In this document: piece after piece, positions 12,092-22,531 of the stretch
Numbering within the stretch: position 1 is the first letter of the stretch
Layout: the number at the start of each line of letters is the position of its first letter
Assembly (NCBI GenBank): GCA_031310005.1
Contig: CM062388.1
Span: forward strand, 2,170,001 to 2,234,000
Direction: 5' to 3'
Source: Dactylellina haptotyla
Taxonomy: Eukaryota > Ascomycota > Orbiliomycetes > Orbiliales > Orbiliaceae
DNA length: 64,000 nucleotides
Notes under the pieces: model-generated
Told to the model about the DNA's origin: nothing
Databases searched by the model: none
Seen by the model: the letters and a program-made list of their open reading frames with translations, nothing else
Program-made: the position numbers and the translations under genes

Positions 12092-13606
12092 ATGCGGTCT
12101 CGATCTCTTTATACTGTGGCGACAACGCTCGGGCTTGCGGTAACACAAGTCGCCGCCCAGCAATCGCTATGGGGCCAATGTGGCGGGTAAGACACCCAAG
12201 CATTATTATATAGAATCACCGACGACAGGAATATACTAAGAAGTTACAATAACAGAATTGGATGGACGGGGCCAACAAGCTGCGTCGCCGGCGCGGCTTG
12301 TGTTTCTGGGAACGATTATTATTATCAATGCTTGTCCGCGACCGGTGCGACTACAACTACCAAGGCGACGACGACAACGACGAAGGCGACGACAACCATG
12401 ACAACTACGACAAAGACTACGACAACCACGACAAAGACGACTACGCCCGCGGCAACTTCAAGCGCCAGTTCCTCGGGTTGGTCTCGCACCTCTCCACCGA
12501 GTGGCGCCTTAGTTGTTAGGCAATCTGGAACAAAGAGTGGAGAATACTCGACTATCGGTTCGGCTGTCGCTGCCCTAGGCAGTGGTACTGATACCAAGAC
12601 TATCTTCATTTATCAGGGCACCTACAACGAAAAAGTCAAGATTACCTATGCGGGAACTTTGAAGATCATGGGGTATACTACAGAGTACGTATTCTAGATT
12701 TGATGAATGGTATGATGCACTAGGAATCGACCCACCCTAACAAATTATTATAGTATCCGGGATTATAAAGGAAATACAGTCATTGTTCAGAGCAGTCAAA
12801 GTCAAGCTGCAGCCGGAGGCGCCGACCAATCTGCAGCGATCTGGCTTGATAAAACCGCAGCAAACGTCCAAGTATACAATCTCAACATCAAAAACACAGC
12901 AGGCAAAGTCGGCCAAGCCATCGCCCTATCCACCAAGGGTAAGATCGCGGCGTTCTACGGATGCTTGATGACAAGCTACCAGGATACCATCTACGCCGAC
13001 AAGGGAAAGCAATACTTCGCAAACTGCTTCATCGAGGGCGCCGTTGATTTCATCTACGGAGCCGCTAACCTTTTGGCGTATAAATCGGTCTTGTCGTTGA
13101 ACGGCCCAGGCGCCATCACCGCCAACGGAAGAGAAACCACCACCGATACCAGCTGGTACGTCTTCGACACCTGCACGATTCAAAAGGCCTCCGTCATTCC
13201 TTCCGGTGCGACCGCTCCATCTGCTGGAACCAACTACCTCGGCCGACCTTGGCAGATCTACGCCAGGGTTCTGTACCAGAAGTGTGTTCTGCCAGATCTT
13301 ATTAACGCTGATGGTAAGTTGACAGACATCCAAGCTATTCTATTTTTGGCGGTCATGATACTAAAAATATCTGTAGGATGGACAACTATGACCGCTGGAG
13401 CAACGCCATTGTATTATGAATACCAGAATACCGGAGCCGGTTCTAGCACGAGCAATCGAAAGTATCTCACAAGCACTAGCGTTACACTCTCCAGAAGGTA
13501 TGTATCACCCTTTCTAACGAATTTTTAGACATTTGGTGCTAACGATTGCAATAGCTCTCAATTCGGTGGAGACTTGACTTGGATTGATAGTAGCTATCCT
13601 TTGTAG
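12092..13606 (+). CDS. Pectin methylesterase (CE8) with N-terminal CBM1
   Basis: Five exons (12092-12186, 12256-12684, 12754-13313, 13377-13497, 13555-13606) give 418 residues with all phases consistent. A signal peptide ends near AVTQVAA. The next segment, from SLWGQCGG to YYYQCL, is a family 1 cellulose-binding module with its Cys and aromatic residues. A Thr/Lys-rich linker (KATTTTTK repeats) leads to the CE8 catalytic domain. Active-site motifs are all present: QAIAL, QDTIYA, VDFIYG and LGRPW, which carry the Gln, two Asp and Arg of the family. It removes methyl groups from homogalacturonan in plant cell walls, and the CBM1 would anchor it on cellulose. The first intron splits the CBM1. 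It faces away from the neighbouring alpha-galactosidase, another plant-polymer enzyme. Confidence 0.95.
12340..12450 (+). repeat. ACN-rich simple repeat coding a Thr linker
   Basis: Degenerate ACA/ACG/ACT and AAG codons encode the Thr/Lys linker between CBM1 and catalytic domain. Such tracts change length easily between strains and are usually O-glycosylated in secreted fungal enzymes. Confidence 0.7.
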
Positions 13607-13853
13607 TCTGGCATTGGGGGTGTATATATGTTATAGTACAGTTTATAGGATTGAGAATTCCGTGTAGATAGGATGACCAAAAACCTGAAATATATAAATT
13701 CACAAGAAACGACCCATTCAGTTGTTGTGGTGTTGGATAGCGCGTATATAGGGTCAGAAAAATAGACCGAAATTGCGCTTTTGAGATAATAGAAGTATCG
13801 GCAAAGTAAATCCCCAATTGGGTTAAATTTACTCATTCATATGCCTTATCATT

Positions 13854-14711
13854 TTAGTTTGATTCTGAAGCCGCTTTGTTGGTTTCCTTTTCATGATCCT
13901 TCTCCTGTGTGGAGCTTGCCAGTAAAATTGTCTGAAAGAGTTTGGTCTTGAAAGCTGCTGGCCCATTCATATTTGCCATAGCGAACGCCAAATCCTCGGT
14001 TCCAAATTTCTCTACAAGCTCTAGGAGCCCTTTGTTGGCAGTGTCCATATCAGCCTTAAAATCATCCATGAGCTTCTGCATTTTGTTGAGCGCAGCTTCT
14101 GAGCTGGTTCCGCCGTTCTCTTTTTTCTTCTGGGTGTTTCTATCAGTCTCTGCTTCGGCTTCCGATGGTAGATAGCGTTGCTGTATCTCTGTTTTCTTGA
14201 ATGGCGTTTCGATGATGACGATATCAAAGGCTTCTCCGAAAGTTCCTTTAGCCTTGGTTGCGTTCTCAGCTTTACGCCCTGTTTGATTGGTCTTGGCTTT
14301 GGTCTTCTTGGTTATTTTCATATTCTCAGAAGGACTGATGATAGGCTTGAGCGCGCAGCGGTGTAACCTAGCTGCTCGCTTCCGGTGGGCCCTCTCAGAG
14401 GGTGAAGTAGGCGAAGTCGGTGAAGTCTCCGTGCTAGACTCTCCTCGTCTTCTTTTCTTCGTTGAATGAATGTCTAAAGCATTCAAGCGCAACTTGTTTC
14501 CAGAAATATAAGGTGTACCAGTTCTGAAGTCCACAAATCGCCTAGTTCGCGTCGACTTGGTGTTCCGATGCGCGATCTTTTGCGAGGCTGGGGTCATCGG
14601 TGCACGGGGAGGAGGGGTGATCTTGTTTGGAGATGGAGAGCCAAGGTCTGAGACCGATTTAGATTGACTGCGTGTCTGCACCATTTTGGCTTTGGATATA
14701 TGATTTGTCAA
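13854..14711 (-). CDS. Basic low-complexity protein, probably nuclear
   Basis: A single open frame of 285 codons with no recognised domain. The likely start could be the tenth residue (MVQTRSQSK) rather than the first Met. The sequence is rich in Lys, Arg, Ser, Thr and Pro, with clear nuclear-import style clusters (KKRRRGE, RKRAARLHR, KITKKTKAK). A segment near residues 205-260 looks helical (NKMQKLMDDFKADMDTANKGLLELVEKFG). It overlaps nothing and is followed by an AT-rich 3' region shared with the convergent pectinesterase. A chromatin or nuclear role is only suggested by composition. Confidence 0.55.
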   Translation of the reverse strand: MTNHISKAKMVQTRSQSKSVSDLGSPSPNKITPPPRAPMTPASQKIAHRNTKSTRTRRFVDFRTGTPYISGNKLRLNALDIHSTKKRRRGESSTETSPTSPTSPSERAHRKRAARLHRCALKPIISPSENMKITKKTKAKTNQTGRKAENATKAKGTFGEAFDIVIIETPFKKTEIQQRYLPSEAEAETDRNTQKKKENGGTSSEAALNKMQKLMDDFKADMDTANKGLLELVEKFGTEDLAFAMANMNGPAAFKTKLFQTILLASSTQEKDHEKETNKAASESN

Positions 14712-15197
14712 TTATAGTAGCCTTTAGAACGCGTGCCGGCGAAAGAGGATAGGGCTGTAGATGGGTGTGGTGGTGGCGGCCGACGGCCTTTCTATATGCA
14801 ACGTGAGATTGGTGAACACGGGAAAGGAATCTTTGTGAGTATTGTATCAGCTGGTACCTTTATATATGCGTACAGGGAAACTGTCCGTTGCCATATAAGT
14901 CAACCTCGGCGTCGTTTCTGGTGGTCTATATCAGTGAGCTTTGAAGACAGTGGTAGAGAGAAGTGATAAAGTTGAAGGATTGCAACTGTGCGACAAAGAA
15001 CATTTGTAATGCAACGTTATATTGCAATGCAGGACATCGGTATACCCAATTTAGAAGTCAAAAATTGTATATTATTCTATTTTCAAGCCAAATCTAGATG
15101 CTGCTAGAAACCTCCAAAGACAGCCGCTTATTCTCAAGTATTCTACCTCATGATTTCAAAGCAATCCATGCTATCAGAATGGATACTCAGACCCTTC
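14712..15197. other. Intergenic between two minus-strand genes
   Basis: About 490 bp, AT-rich around 15000-15090. A 77-codon frame on the plus strand (14733-14966) has no recognisable content. Nothing else is seen. Confidence 0.4.
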
Positions 15198-15908
15198 CTA
15201 AGGCCACCCTACTCGTCTCTCATAAGGTAGCTTCTTGTTGCAAAGTCGACATTCGGTCTTCGGTTCTGGATGCAACGTCTTTCGGCAATCGACACAGATA
15301 TTCGTCCAAAGCATTTCCTGGAACGAATCGATAACTACCGCGTTTGCCAGATTATCGCTATCAGGTGAAGTTGAAAGAGCGAGACCAAGTATTTGTTCTC
15401 CGACGTGGCCCCAAATCGGAAGAATCTTATCGACTAGTTTGCGAAGGAGGAGCCAGTCCGCGACCTTCGAGCCGTAAGTGATACCGTAGAATAAATCGAG
15501 GGGATCGGAGATGTAGAGATTGTCTCTATCCATGCCGTCTGCGCTAGCTTCATGCTCCGCTAGGATCTTGTCGCCTAGTTGCTCGAGAATTTCAGCTTTG
15601 AGGCACTGTAAGTTCATCGAGGCAATAGATTTGTAAAATTTGGTGAACTCGTCGATGTCTAGATGTTCAGGGAGAGTATAGGAGTGCTCTTGGAGCCATT
15701 TGAGAACTATATTGAAGGTTTCTGATTCGAGTTCCGGAAGTTCAAGTGCGAGCTCTTCTTTGAAGGCGGGCTTCGTACAAAAAGTTTCGAAGAATTGGGA
15801 TTCTTTTATGAGGACTTCACGGGAGACTGGATAGTTCTGCCCATCTTCTCCGATGCGAATCGTCACTTCGGCTGACGGCGAAGTCATTTTGATGTCGTTG
15901 CTGCTCAT
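15198..15908 (-). CDS. BTB/POZ protein with C-terminal zinc ribbon
   Basis: A single exon of 236 residues. Residues about 10-100 form a BTB fold (VTIRIGEDGQNYPVSREVLIKES, then FETFCTKPAFKEE, LELPELESETFNIVLKWL). This is the fungal type in which a resource of self-association or Cullin-3 adaptor function is possible. The last 30 residues carry two CxxC pairs (CVDC ... CRLC) that would bind one zinc ion. The same two-part layout occurs in the gene at 48608-49327, so these are distant relatives. No kelch, MATH or NPH3 partner domain is present. Its function is unknown, and substrate adaptor work is only a family-based guess. The start ATG is followed in frame by a second Met at position 8. Confidence 0.8.
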   Translation of the reverse strand: MSSNDIKMTSPSAEVTIRIGEDGQNYPVSREVLIKESQFFETFCTKPAFKEELALELPELESETFNIVLKWLQEHSYTLPEHLDIDEFTKFYKSIASMNLQCLKAEILEQLGDKILAEHEASADGMDRDNLYISDPLDLFYGITYGSKVADWLLLRKLVDKILPIWGHVGEQILGLALSTSPDSDNLANAVVIDSFQEMLWTNICVDCRKTLHPEPKTECRLCNKKLPYERRVGWP

Positions 15909-16086
15909 CTTGTTGATTCAACGGTGGTCAAGGTGCAGAAGATTATTCGGAGTAGATCTCTTCTCGTCGCAGCTACTCTTAAATTTATAAGAGCGCTTCG
16001 ACCTTAGTAGCTACGTTAGAACTCTCCCATGGTAGATCGGATCACCCGCTCCTGAAAAACGATGTTAGAGGAGAATGAAACTCACA

Positions 16087-16341
16087 TTATGATATCACTG
16101 TCTTACAGAAGTGACTACCTTTACTCTCGCAAGCTTCAACCACATAGAGCTTCTGACAGAAGCACGATACCTGAAAACAAATTTCAAATATGAATACACA
16201 CGTATATCTCAACCCGATTCTATATTGAGACTTGCAAGCTGAAGCCCGACTCTTAATTTGACGAGCAACACAAAACAAATTCGCTATATTCGCGATAATA
16301 GAAAATACAACAAGGAATATGCGTTGCGAGCCGTGCAACAT
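16087..16341 (-). CDS. Possible small Cys-rich secreted peptide
   Basis: An 84-codon frame starts MLHGSQRIFLVVFSIIANIA, which could be a signal peptide. The rest has nine cysteines in about 60 residues (SACKS, RYTC, ICFQVSCFCQ, EACESKG, HFCK). A GT...TTTTCAG stretch inside could be a short intron, so the mature sequence may differ. Small secreted Cys-rich proteins are common in fungi and usually lack homologues. AT-rich DNA can give such frames by chance, so this is only a candidate. Confidence 0.25.
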   Translation of the reverse strand: MLHGSQRIFLVVFSIIANIANLFCVARQIKSRASACKSQYRIGLRYTCVFIFEICFQVSCFCQKLYVVEACESKGSHFCKTVIS

Positions 16342-17326
16342 TGCCGCAATTCAGTCTCTTTGTCTAGGTACAAGACTGGCCGCAATTGAGAATATACACC
16401 AATGAAACGCGTACTTTAGACCAAAATAGGAACTATTCCTGCTCGAGAGGTCTCTTCATTTTCGTTTCTTCGTTTTCATTTTATTTTCACAGAAGCTTCA
16501 GGTTCGAATTCGGCAACGGGATCTGTGGAGCTCAATTAAATCATATTAATCACTCGAATTGCCAACTTGCAGGTAAACGACGCCGAAAGAAGACGATTTC
16601 TCCTACCCCAAACAAAATGCAGGCGACTTTATTTTCTGAGTTCAAAAAATCACAACATTAATATACCTCACTAAGTGTAACATGCCGAACTTCCGACCTG
16701 CATCTAATTTTATATTAGCATCATACGATATACTCTTGGCACCTGATAACCCTTCACGATTCTCCCCTGCCTCACTACCCAACACACCTGCACAATCGCA
16801 CTCGGGTGATGAAAATATCCAAAAAGCCGTTTCGACTTTTCTCAGTCTTCATCTAAAGCCGGGTATACCGGTACATAGTCGCGATCGGAGACGGCGGATT
16901 TTAGAGATATAAGAACGTGCACATATAAGCTTTGTCCCCACCGGCCGATTCCCTCCAATTCGCTAGAGGAAGCGTTCCGGCCGTATTCGGTAAGGTATTA
17001 CCTGATTCGGATTGGCGTCAGTTCAAACGCCCAATTGAACGACAGGCGCGAAATTGGTGGCGTACCAGGTTATTAGAAACACATGTTTCTCAGCTCGAGC
17101 CTCCTTGCGCTTCTTCGCTGTGCGACATGGGTGAATGCTGTAATCCTGGGGATATATTGAAACCGTTTTTGTCGTTCCCCATGCTGTATGTGTTAAGTGG
17201 CTGAAGTTATGAGTATATCGCCAGGGTTCAGTTGAGCTCTCGTCACAGCTTCCCTTTGTTTAAGGAGACTAATATTTGAGAGCGAGTTCGCTGGCTTCAG
17301 TCGAACACGGAGGAGAGATAAGGGAG

Positions 17327-17334
17327 TATAAATA
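17327..17334 (+). promoter_or_regulatory. TATA box of the secreted protein gene
   Basis: TATAAATA, about 121 bp before the ATG at 17455, in a short GA-rich context (GGAGAGATAAGGGAG just upstream). Spacing fits a fungal core promoter with a short 5' leader. Confidence 0.5.
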
Positions 17335-17454
17335 TGCCGCTTAGAACAATGTAATTCAACATTCTATGCTCTCACTAGACCAGGGTTACTAAGGTATCAT
17401 AGCTTCTAATACATCTTCAGTTGTATGTACTAGAGGGATATTATTCTCTTAACG

Positions 17455-18425
17455 ATGCGATTCCTTACTACCGTTCTCCTGGCGGCGGGAGCTGTCACCG
17501 CCCAGACTACATTGAACTGCCATGCCAATAACTGTCTCCGAGGTTAGCAACATCCGAAGTCTCTTAATATACTCTTGTCAACTACTAATTGTCTTCTCAT
17601 CTGCAGCTGTTCGGGCTACACAGTTCCCAACCCGTGCACTTGACTGCTCGTCATACTTCCAAGCGACTGTGACCCCGGCTACAGTGTAAGCTCCTAACCA
17701 CCAAGTCTTTATTACCTCGAATAACTCCGCTAACCTGAATATTTAGAACAATAACCCAGACTGCTCCCAGACGCGTCACGGTAACGGAGACCATCCCCAC
17801 AGTCTTCACGGTCCTCAAAACCACCCGAGGAAGACAAAAACGACAAGCCACCGAAATTCCAACGGAAATCCCCACATACGCAACAGCCTGCACCGACGCC
17901 GCCGCCTACGAATCCGCATGCTCCTGCATCGGCGTAACCCGCACAACCCTCACAGTCGCCACCCCATCCACCACAATAACAGTAACAAACACCCGCACAA
18001 TCAAAACCTACCAACCGACCGCCACTGTCCGCCCGTTCATCCTATACGTCGACGAAGTCAGAAACCACTACGTGGCACCTGAATCCAACGGGCCAGACTA
18101 CATCGCCGTCCTGACGAACCGGGAATCCAAAGCCCAATTGTTCTATATCGATCCTGATACTAGTATTCTTCAGGCTATCGGTATCGGTCAGTGCGGTACG
18201 TACTGGGCGGAAGATGATGCGGATTTCCTGTGGTTGAGCGGGCCGGATCGCGCGCCTGCCGTTTGTAACGTTGATGCGAACGATCGGCTTAGCTGCACTT
18301 CTGGGCATTTTACGCAGCTCGGGCAGTATGCTAGTGGGTATTCTTTGTTGATGGCGGTGCCGGGGGTGGATTGGGGTGCTTACGATGGGGCTCCTGTTGC
18401 GCCGAAGGTTATTTGGAAGGCTTAG
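17455..18425 (+). CDS. Secreted fungal protein of unknown function
   Basis: Three exons (17455-17542, 17607-17685, 17747-18425) give 281 residues with consistent phases. MRFLTTVLLAAGAVTA is a signal peptide. The N-terminal part (LNCHANNCLRAVRAT ... LDCSSYF) is a Cys-containing motif seen at the front of many ascomycete secreted proteins. It is followed by a Thr-rich stretch with VTVTET and TRTIKTYQP. A dibasic site (RQKRQ) near residue 90 could be cut by a Kex2-type protease. The C-terminal 130 residues (ILYVDEVRNHYVAP ... FLWLSG ... WGAYDG) look folded but are not recognised. Wall association is likely; the molecular role is unknown. Confidence 0.85.
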
Positions 18426-18696
18426 TGGATTTTATAATGTTTTTGTAATAATTATGGTGGAATGTAATTTTAATGACTGAAAATATTGAAGAATGGCAAT
18501 GAAATATATCTTGAGTATAGAATTTAACCTCGTAAGCTTGATTATTTACGATGCGAAATCATGAACCAGAGAGTGAAATATTAACAGACATGCAAATAGG
18601 TTATTTGACCTTTGCAAAGAGTCTCAATTACATTAAAATTACAAGAGGGTACGGGTAATATGCCAGCATTAAGTGACATCAGCGTTTATATACAGA
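18426..18696. other. Short convergent spacer
   Basis: AT-rich gap between convergent gene ends; no gene seen. Confidence 0.4.
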
Positions 18697-19932
18697 TCAT
18701 TTGGACTTCTTCGCCTTCTTTGCCAATTCTTGGCCTTCCTTCATTCTTTTATCCAAGACCTGGCCGATTTCCTTGAGGGTATTCTCAACAAGAGCTTCTG
18801 CCTCTTCGCCGTGTTCTTTCGTAATTTCCTTCAACTCCTTCAATTTCGGGATGATTTGGCTGCCACCGGGAACCATCTTCAGATACTGGTCGACACCGGA
18901 GCCAAAGTTACTTTTGCTAGCTTTCTCGGCAGCCTTGTTGACAAAATCTTTAAGATTGCTCGTGTCGCCCGAATTAACCGCATCTTTAACCCTTACAAAC
19001 AGTTCCTGAGCGTTACCCTGTTTGAGCTGGTCTGTGTTCTCTTCAATGAGTTTCTTAATTTCCGGGTTCTTATCGAGCAGCGTTTGTGCCGCTTTTAGCT
19101 CCTTCTTCCAAGCATCGGCACCGAGTTTCTGCAACTTTTCAACCTTTTCCTTCAATAAATTCTCCAATTTAGAGGTTGCCGCTTCGATGTTCATCCCGCT
19201 CTTTTTGATGATATCGCCAATCTCGGTCCACAGGTCTTCCACCTGCTTCTTAGCTTCCGGCCCGAGTCGTTCACCCATCTGCTTTATCTGACCGAGGTTC
19301 TTGCCGAGTTTCTTCTTCATCTCCGGATGGTTATCCAGGATCTCGGACGCCGAATCCTCAGCTAGCTCACCGATCTTTTCCAGCTGTCGTTGAAGAACAC
19401 CCCAGCCCTCCCAGGCGGTTTCAACAGAGAATCCCTTCTTATCCGTAATTTCTTTCAATTCGTTGTACGCATCCTTGACGATGTTATCTACTTCTTTCCC
19501 GTGCTTTCCTCGCACGGAATCGATATCGTCGAATGCAGATTTAACAAACGCGCTGCCGCCAGGGATGAAAGCAGCGTACGCGGTAGCTTGCGTTCGCAGC
19601 CATTTCAACACTTCGTTCGGATTTTCAACATCAGGCGCGGCCGATGCGATCTTCTTTTTGGCGGAGTCGAAGTAGTTTTTTGTGGCGTGGGCGCCATCGA
19701 TGGCTGTCTTGGCACCGGAGAAGTAGTACCACGCGTAACCTCCTGCGAAGGTGATCAGGCCGCCGGTTATACCGCCTACCAGCGCAGAGCTGGAACCAGG
19801 AGGTGCTGCTTGAGCTGTTGATTGGGATGATTGATAGCGGAGTTGACGAGGTTTCTGTTGAATGAGTTGTCGACGGGGTGCTCGAGCGAGGACTCGCATG
19901 CACGAGCTGCTTCTGCTCCACGTAGCTGACAT
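18697..19932 (-). CDS. Mitochondrial inner-membrane coiled-coil protein
   Basis: The frame opens at 19971, but the Met at 19932 is the better start because it gives an N-terminus (SATWSRSSSCMRVLARAPRR) with the basic, acid-free look of a mitochondrial presequence. A single membrane segment follows (ALVGGITGGLITFAGGYAWYYF). The remaining 330 residues are highly charged, Lys/Glu-rich and helical, with repeated units of the kind LKEITDKKGF, KLGKNLGQIKQMGERLG and LKELKEITKEHG. This layout resembles proteins that span from the inner membrane into the intermembrane space or matrix. Homologues are widespread in filamentous fungi as uncharacterised proteins, to my knowledge. No enzymatic motif is visible. 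Confidence 0.8.
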   Translation of the reverse strand: MSATWSRSSSCMRVLARAPRRQLIQQKPRQLRYQSSQSTAQAAPPGSSSALVGGITGGLITFAGGYAWYYFSGAKTAIDGAHATKNYFDSAKKKIASAAPDVENPNEVLKWLRTQATAYAAFIPGGSAFVKSAFDDIDSVRGKHGKEVDNIVKDAYNELKEITDKKGFSVETAWEGWGVLQRQLEKIGELAEDSASEILDNHPEMKKKLGKNLGQIKQMGERLGPEAKKQVEDLWTEIGDIIKKSGMNIEAATSKLENLLKEKVEKLQKLGADAWKKELKAAQTLLDKNPEIKKLIEENTDQLKQGNAQELFVRVKDAVNSGDTSNLKDFVNKAAEKASKSNFGSGVDQYLKMVPGGSQIIPKLKELKEITKEHGEEAEALVENTLKEIGQVLDKRMKEGQELAKKAKKSK

Positions 19933-20023
19933 GATGATGATGATTTGATGATGAGGTGGATGGAGGTTCAATTGTAGATTATTTTCTGTTTACAATCGAG
20001 GAGGAAGCGGTGAGGACTGTGCT

Positions 20024-20033
20024 TGTTATATAT
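20024..20033 (-). promoter_or_regulatory. TATA-like element upstream of the mitochondrial protein gene
   Basis: The minus strand reads AGTATATATAAC about 95 bp before the preferred start at 19932. A plausible core promoter only. Confidence 0.3.
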
Positions 20034-20669
20034 ACTGCTTCGTGCCATGTTTTGTCCCCGTTCAACCCAAATACGGCCATTCTTGCGACGTCATGATTGC
20101 AGAATCCGACTAGCCCGAACGAGAGGTTGGCGACCAGGTTACACGAACTTCAACACGCTTGGCGCACCGAGGGCGCAGAACCATGAAATGGAAAGACTCT
20201 TGAAAGCGTAGGTTTCCCTGAATTCAGGCCGGGAGAACCCGAAGGCATCTATACGCGAATTTACAATGTCTCCAATGGTCTTTATGCGGCAAGGCTGAAG
20301 CGGTCTCCACCGCAGCCGTGCAGGGTCCCAACGCAACATATCGCGCGATAATATCACATGTCTTTTGACGATTTACACCAATTTGGTATATTTGTGAGTT
20401 TATACACCAGACCCATCGATAGGGCACACCATGTTTAATTAAAGATTTTCTTCTTCGTCCAAAATTATCCTTCATTACACAGCTAAAATTAAGATAAATT
20501 AAACAATAGGAGAAAGGTCGCATCCAAGAAGAATAAAGAGCGCGTCGAAAAAGTATTAAAAAAAGAGATAAAGTGGGTGTTAATATAGTCGCAAAGTCCC
20601 AATGAAATATATATTCATACAATTTTTTTTCATAAATTTAAATTCAAACCTAAAAAAAAACTTGGTAAG
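20034..20669. other. AT-rich intergenic segment
   Basis: Very AT-rich from 20440 to 20670, with A and T runs. The frames present (for example 20622-20224 minus) look like by-products of low complexity. Confidence 0.4.
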
Positions 20670-21398
20670 TCACTCGTCCATCTTACTACCCTTCTCGTTC
20701 TCCATCTTCTTTAATTCATCATCACATCCAGATATCATCCGACGCTGGACGCTGTTAGTAGCATCCAGCTTCAAAGTAGGATGCATCGTGCTGAGACCCC
20801 CCGGAGAATTCGCATTAACCGCCCCAACGCTGCCGAACAAGCTATTCCGTCTCTTGCGACCGACGTATTCCGCTAAGGAACCGGAACTATCGGAGGGAGG
20901 AGAGGGGCGCATGTCGTTTCTCGTCTGGCCGTCCGGAGATGAAGTGAACCAGGCAACGTCAGTGTCAGACAGTACGATCTCCCCGGCGGACGAGCGACGG
21001 TTTTCTTCGGATACCGAGCGACCTTGCGTTCGATCGTGGGTTAGATCTGTTATTTGCGTGTGTACTGCGGTACTCGTGTCTATCTTTGGAATCTCGTGTG
21101 GGCTCATGGTAGGCTTTAGGGTAAGTTTTGCTAACTGTATATTCTTTCGATTTGGTATTTGGAGCTTCTTTGAGAATAATTTCCAAGGAGATGTCGTTGG
21201 TGGAGTTTGGAATACGCGGGGAACCGGGGATGGCGGTATACTCGTGTTGGAATCACAACGCAAAGGAACCGAAGACGCGCAATGACGTACGGGGCTTGAC
21301 ATTTGCGATGTCCGTTGTGATACCCATCTCGGTTCCAAGCGGCTCGCACTAGTCCTGGGAAAATGCGAGCGACTTCCTAGAGAGTATGTGGAAGACAA
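20670..21398 (-). CDS. Low-complexity Ser/Pro/Arg-rich protein, doubtful
   Basis: A 242-codon uninterrupted frame, longer than its neighbours by chance would suggest, in DNA of higher GC than the flanks. The protein is Ser/Pro/Arg-rich and probably disordered, with phosphosite-like stretches (RSVSEENRRSSAG) and a compact basic segment (AEYVGRKRRNSLFGSVG). The middle part (WKLFSKKLQIPNRKN) is more ordered. The other strand also has a 227-codon frame across the same DNA, so strand choice rests on codon feel and composition only. No domain is recognised. Confidence 0.4.
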   Translation of the reverse strand: MSSTYSLGSRSHFPRTSASRLEPRWVSQRTSQMSSPVRHCASSVPLRCDSNTSIPPSPVPRVFQTPPTTSPWKLFSKKLQIPNRKNIQLAKLTLKPTMSPHEIPKIDTSTAVHTQITDLTHDRTQGRSVSEENRRSSAGEIVLSDTDVAWFTSSPDGQTRNDMRPSPPSDSSGSLAEYVGRKRRNSLFGSVGAVNANSPGGLSTMHPTLKLDATNSVQRRMISGCDDELKKMENEKGSKMDE

Positions 21399-22531
21399 TG
21401 TGTCGTTTAGCTACGGAGTGTTATATGATCTACTCACAGCACAGACTCCCTTAATTTACTAGTCACTATATTCGATCAAATATTAGTTCCATTTCAGCAA
21501 GGGCAGTTAACCCCAGGTTCGTTTATCGCGGCTGTCGTGATCCGAAATTGTCAAAAATTTCAACGCGAGATATCTATCGCGAGCACCAGCGAGAAGCCAT
21601 ATGCCCCACAGAAGCACTAGCGGTTCGCAGTAGTGATATACTCAAAACGTACCGCTATTACCACCAAGCAGCTCCGTCATCTTACGGCCATCGATACAAC
21701 TCGTTGTTTTCCAGTCTTGTAGTCGGTTTCGCGTTGTGATCCACAGTAAAACCCAACAAACACTGAATTTTTAAAGCATTATTATTTAATTTCTTCTGAG
21801 AAAAGTTCTTTTTCCCGAGCTCAATTTAGATTCTGATGAGAAGTAGACTGTATCGGGCGTTGTAAGAAATGGTCTATTCAGCCGAAGAAAGCATGTGCTT
21901 GTTCTTTTTACCTAGGAAACAACTTACTAGAACTAGGCATTTACACAGCTAGCGCGCTTTGCGGGTGGACTAGCAAACCAACGCACCAAAGAATACTGCT
22001 AAACCTGAACAGCAACTGAAGGTTTCCATCCTTCTTATATTTTTTCAAATCGTATCGTTAAAGTAGACAGGTGCAGAGGAGCAGTGGGGCGTGCCGCACC
22101 TTATTTTTTTCCAAAGCCAGGAAATTTCGAAACAGAGAGACGCTAAAGTTTTTCGAGTTTCACGAGGGAAACAAAAAGATAGGGTTTTTTAGATAGCGTC
22201 GAACATTACTATAAAACACTGCATTTTCATTAATTACTTCTAAGTGTCAGTCCAGCTTACAATCCTGTGCGGGGCTACTGGTATGGGATTACTCGGTACG
22301 CGGAATATCAAGCTTCGATTACAACATTATATTGTAATTGTCGCGTCGATGTGTTGCGGCTGGGTGCTTATAACTAAATCTAATGCATATAATGACGTCT
22401 TCTATTTCGACATTGTTGACGGAACCAGCTTCCAACATATAGTTGATAGATATTATAAATATAACTTCCGTAGAATTAATCACAGATGAATCTCATGTAT
22501 TCCGTATCATCTCGTTCTTATTGATTTTTCA
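21399..22531. other. Intergenic region, 1.1 kb
   Basis: Upstream of the oxidoreductase gene. AT-rich, with no open frame of note and no recognisable element. Confidence 0.4.

Larger units (their letters stand above)
15909..17454. other. Divergent intergenic region, 1.5 kb
   Basis: Contains promoters for the BTB gene (minus) and the secreted protein at 17455 (plus). Several small frames occur; only 16341-16087 (minus) has features worth listing separately. The plus frames 16386-16661, 16682-16912 and 16932-17204 show no domain. Confidence 0.4.

Noticed and set aside
12325-12609. 94-codon minus-strand frame of Val/Ala/Phe repeats
   Set aside because: Antisense shadow of the Thr-linker repeat of the pectinesterase.
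16500-16512. GGTTCGAATTC as a possible B box
   Set aside because: Lacks the final CC and any tRNA-like context.
18673-19821. Several plus-strand frames of Phe/Leu-rich sequence
   Set aside because: Antisense to the Lys/Glu-rich mitochondrial protein; composition is the mirror of its codons.
20602-21285. 227-codon plus-strand frame
   Set aside because: Overlaps the minus-strand Ser/Pro-rich frame; starts in AT-rich low complexity and has no domain. The minus frame is somewhat more protein-like, though neither is certain.
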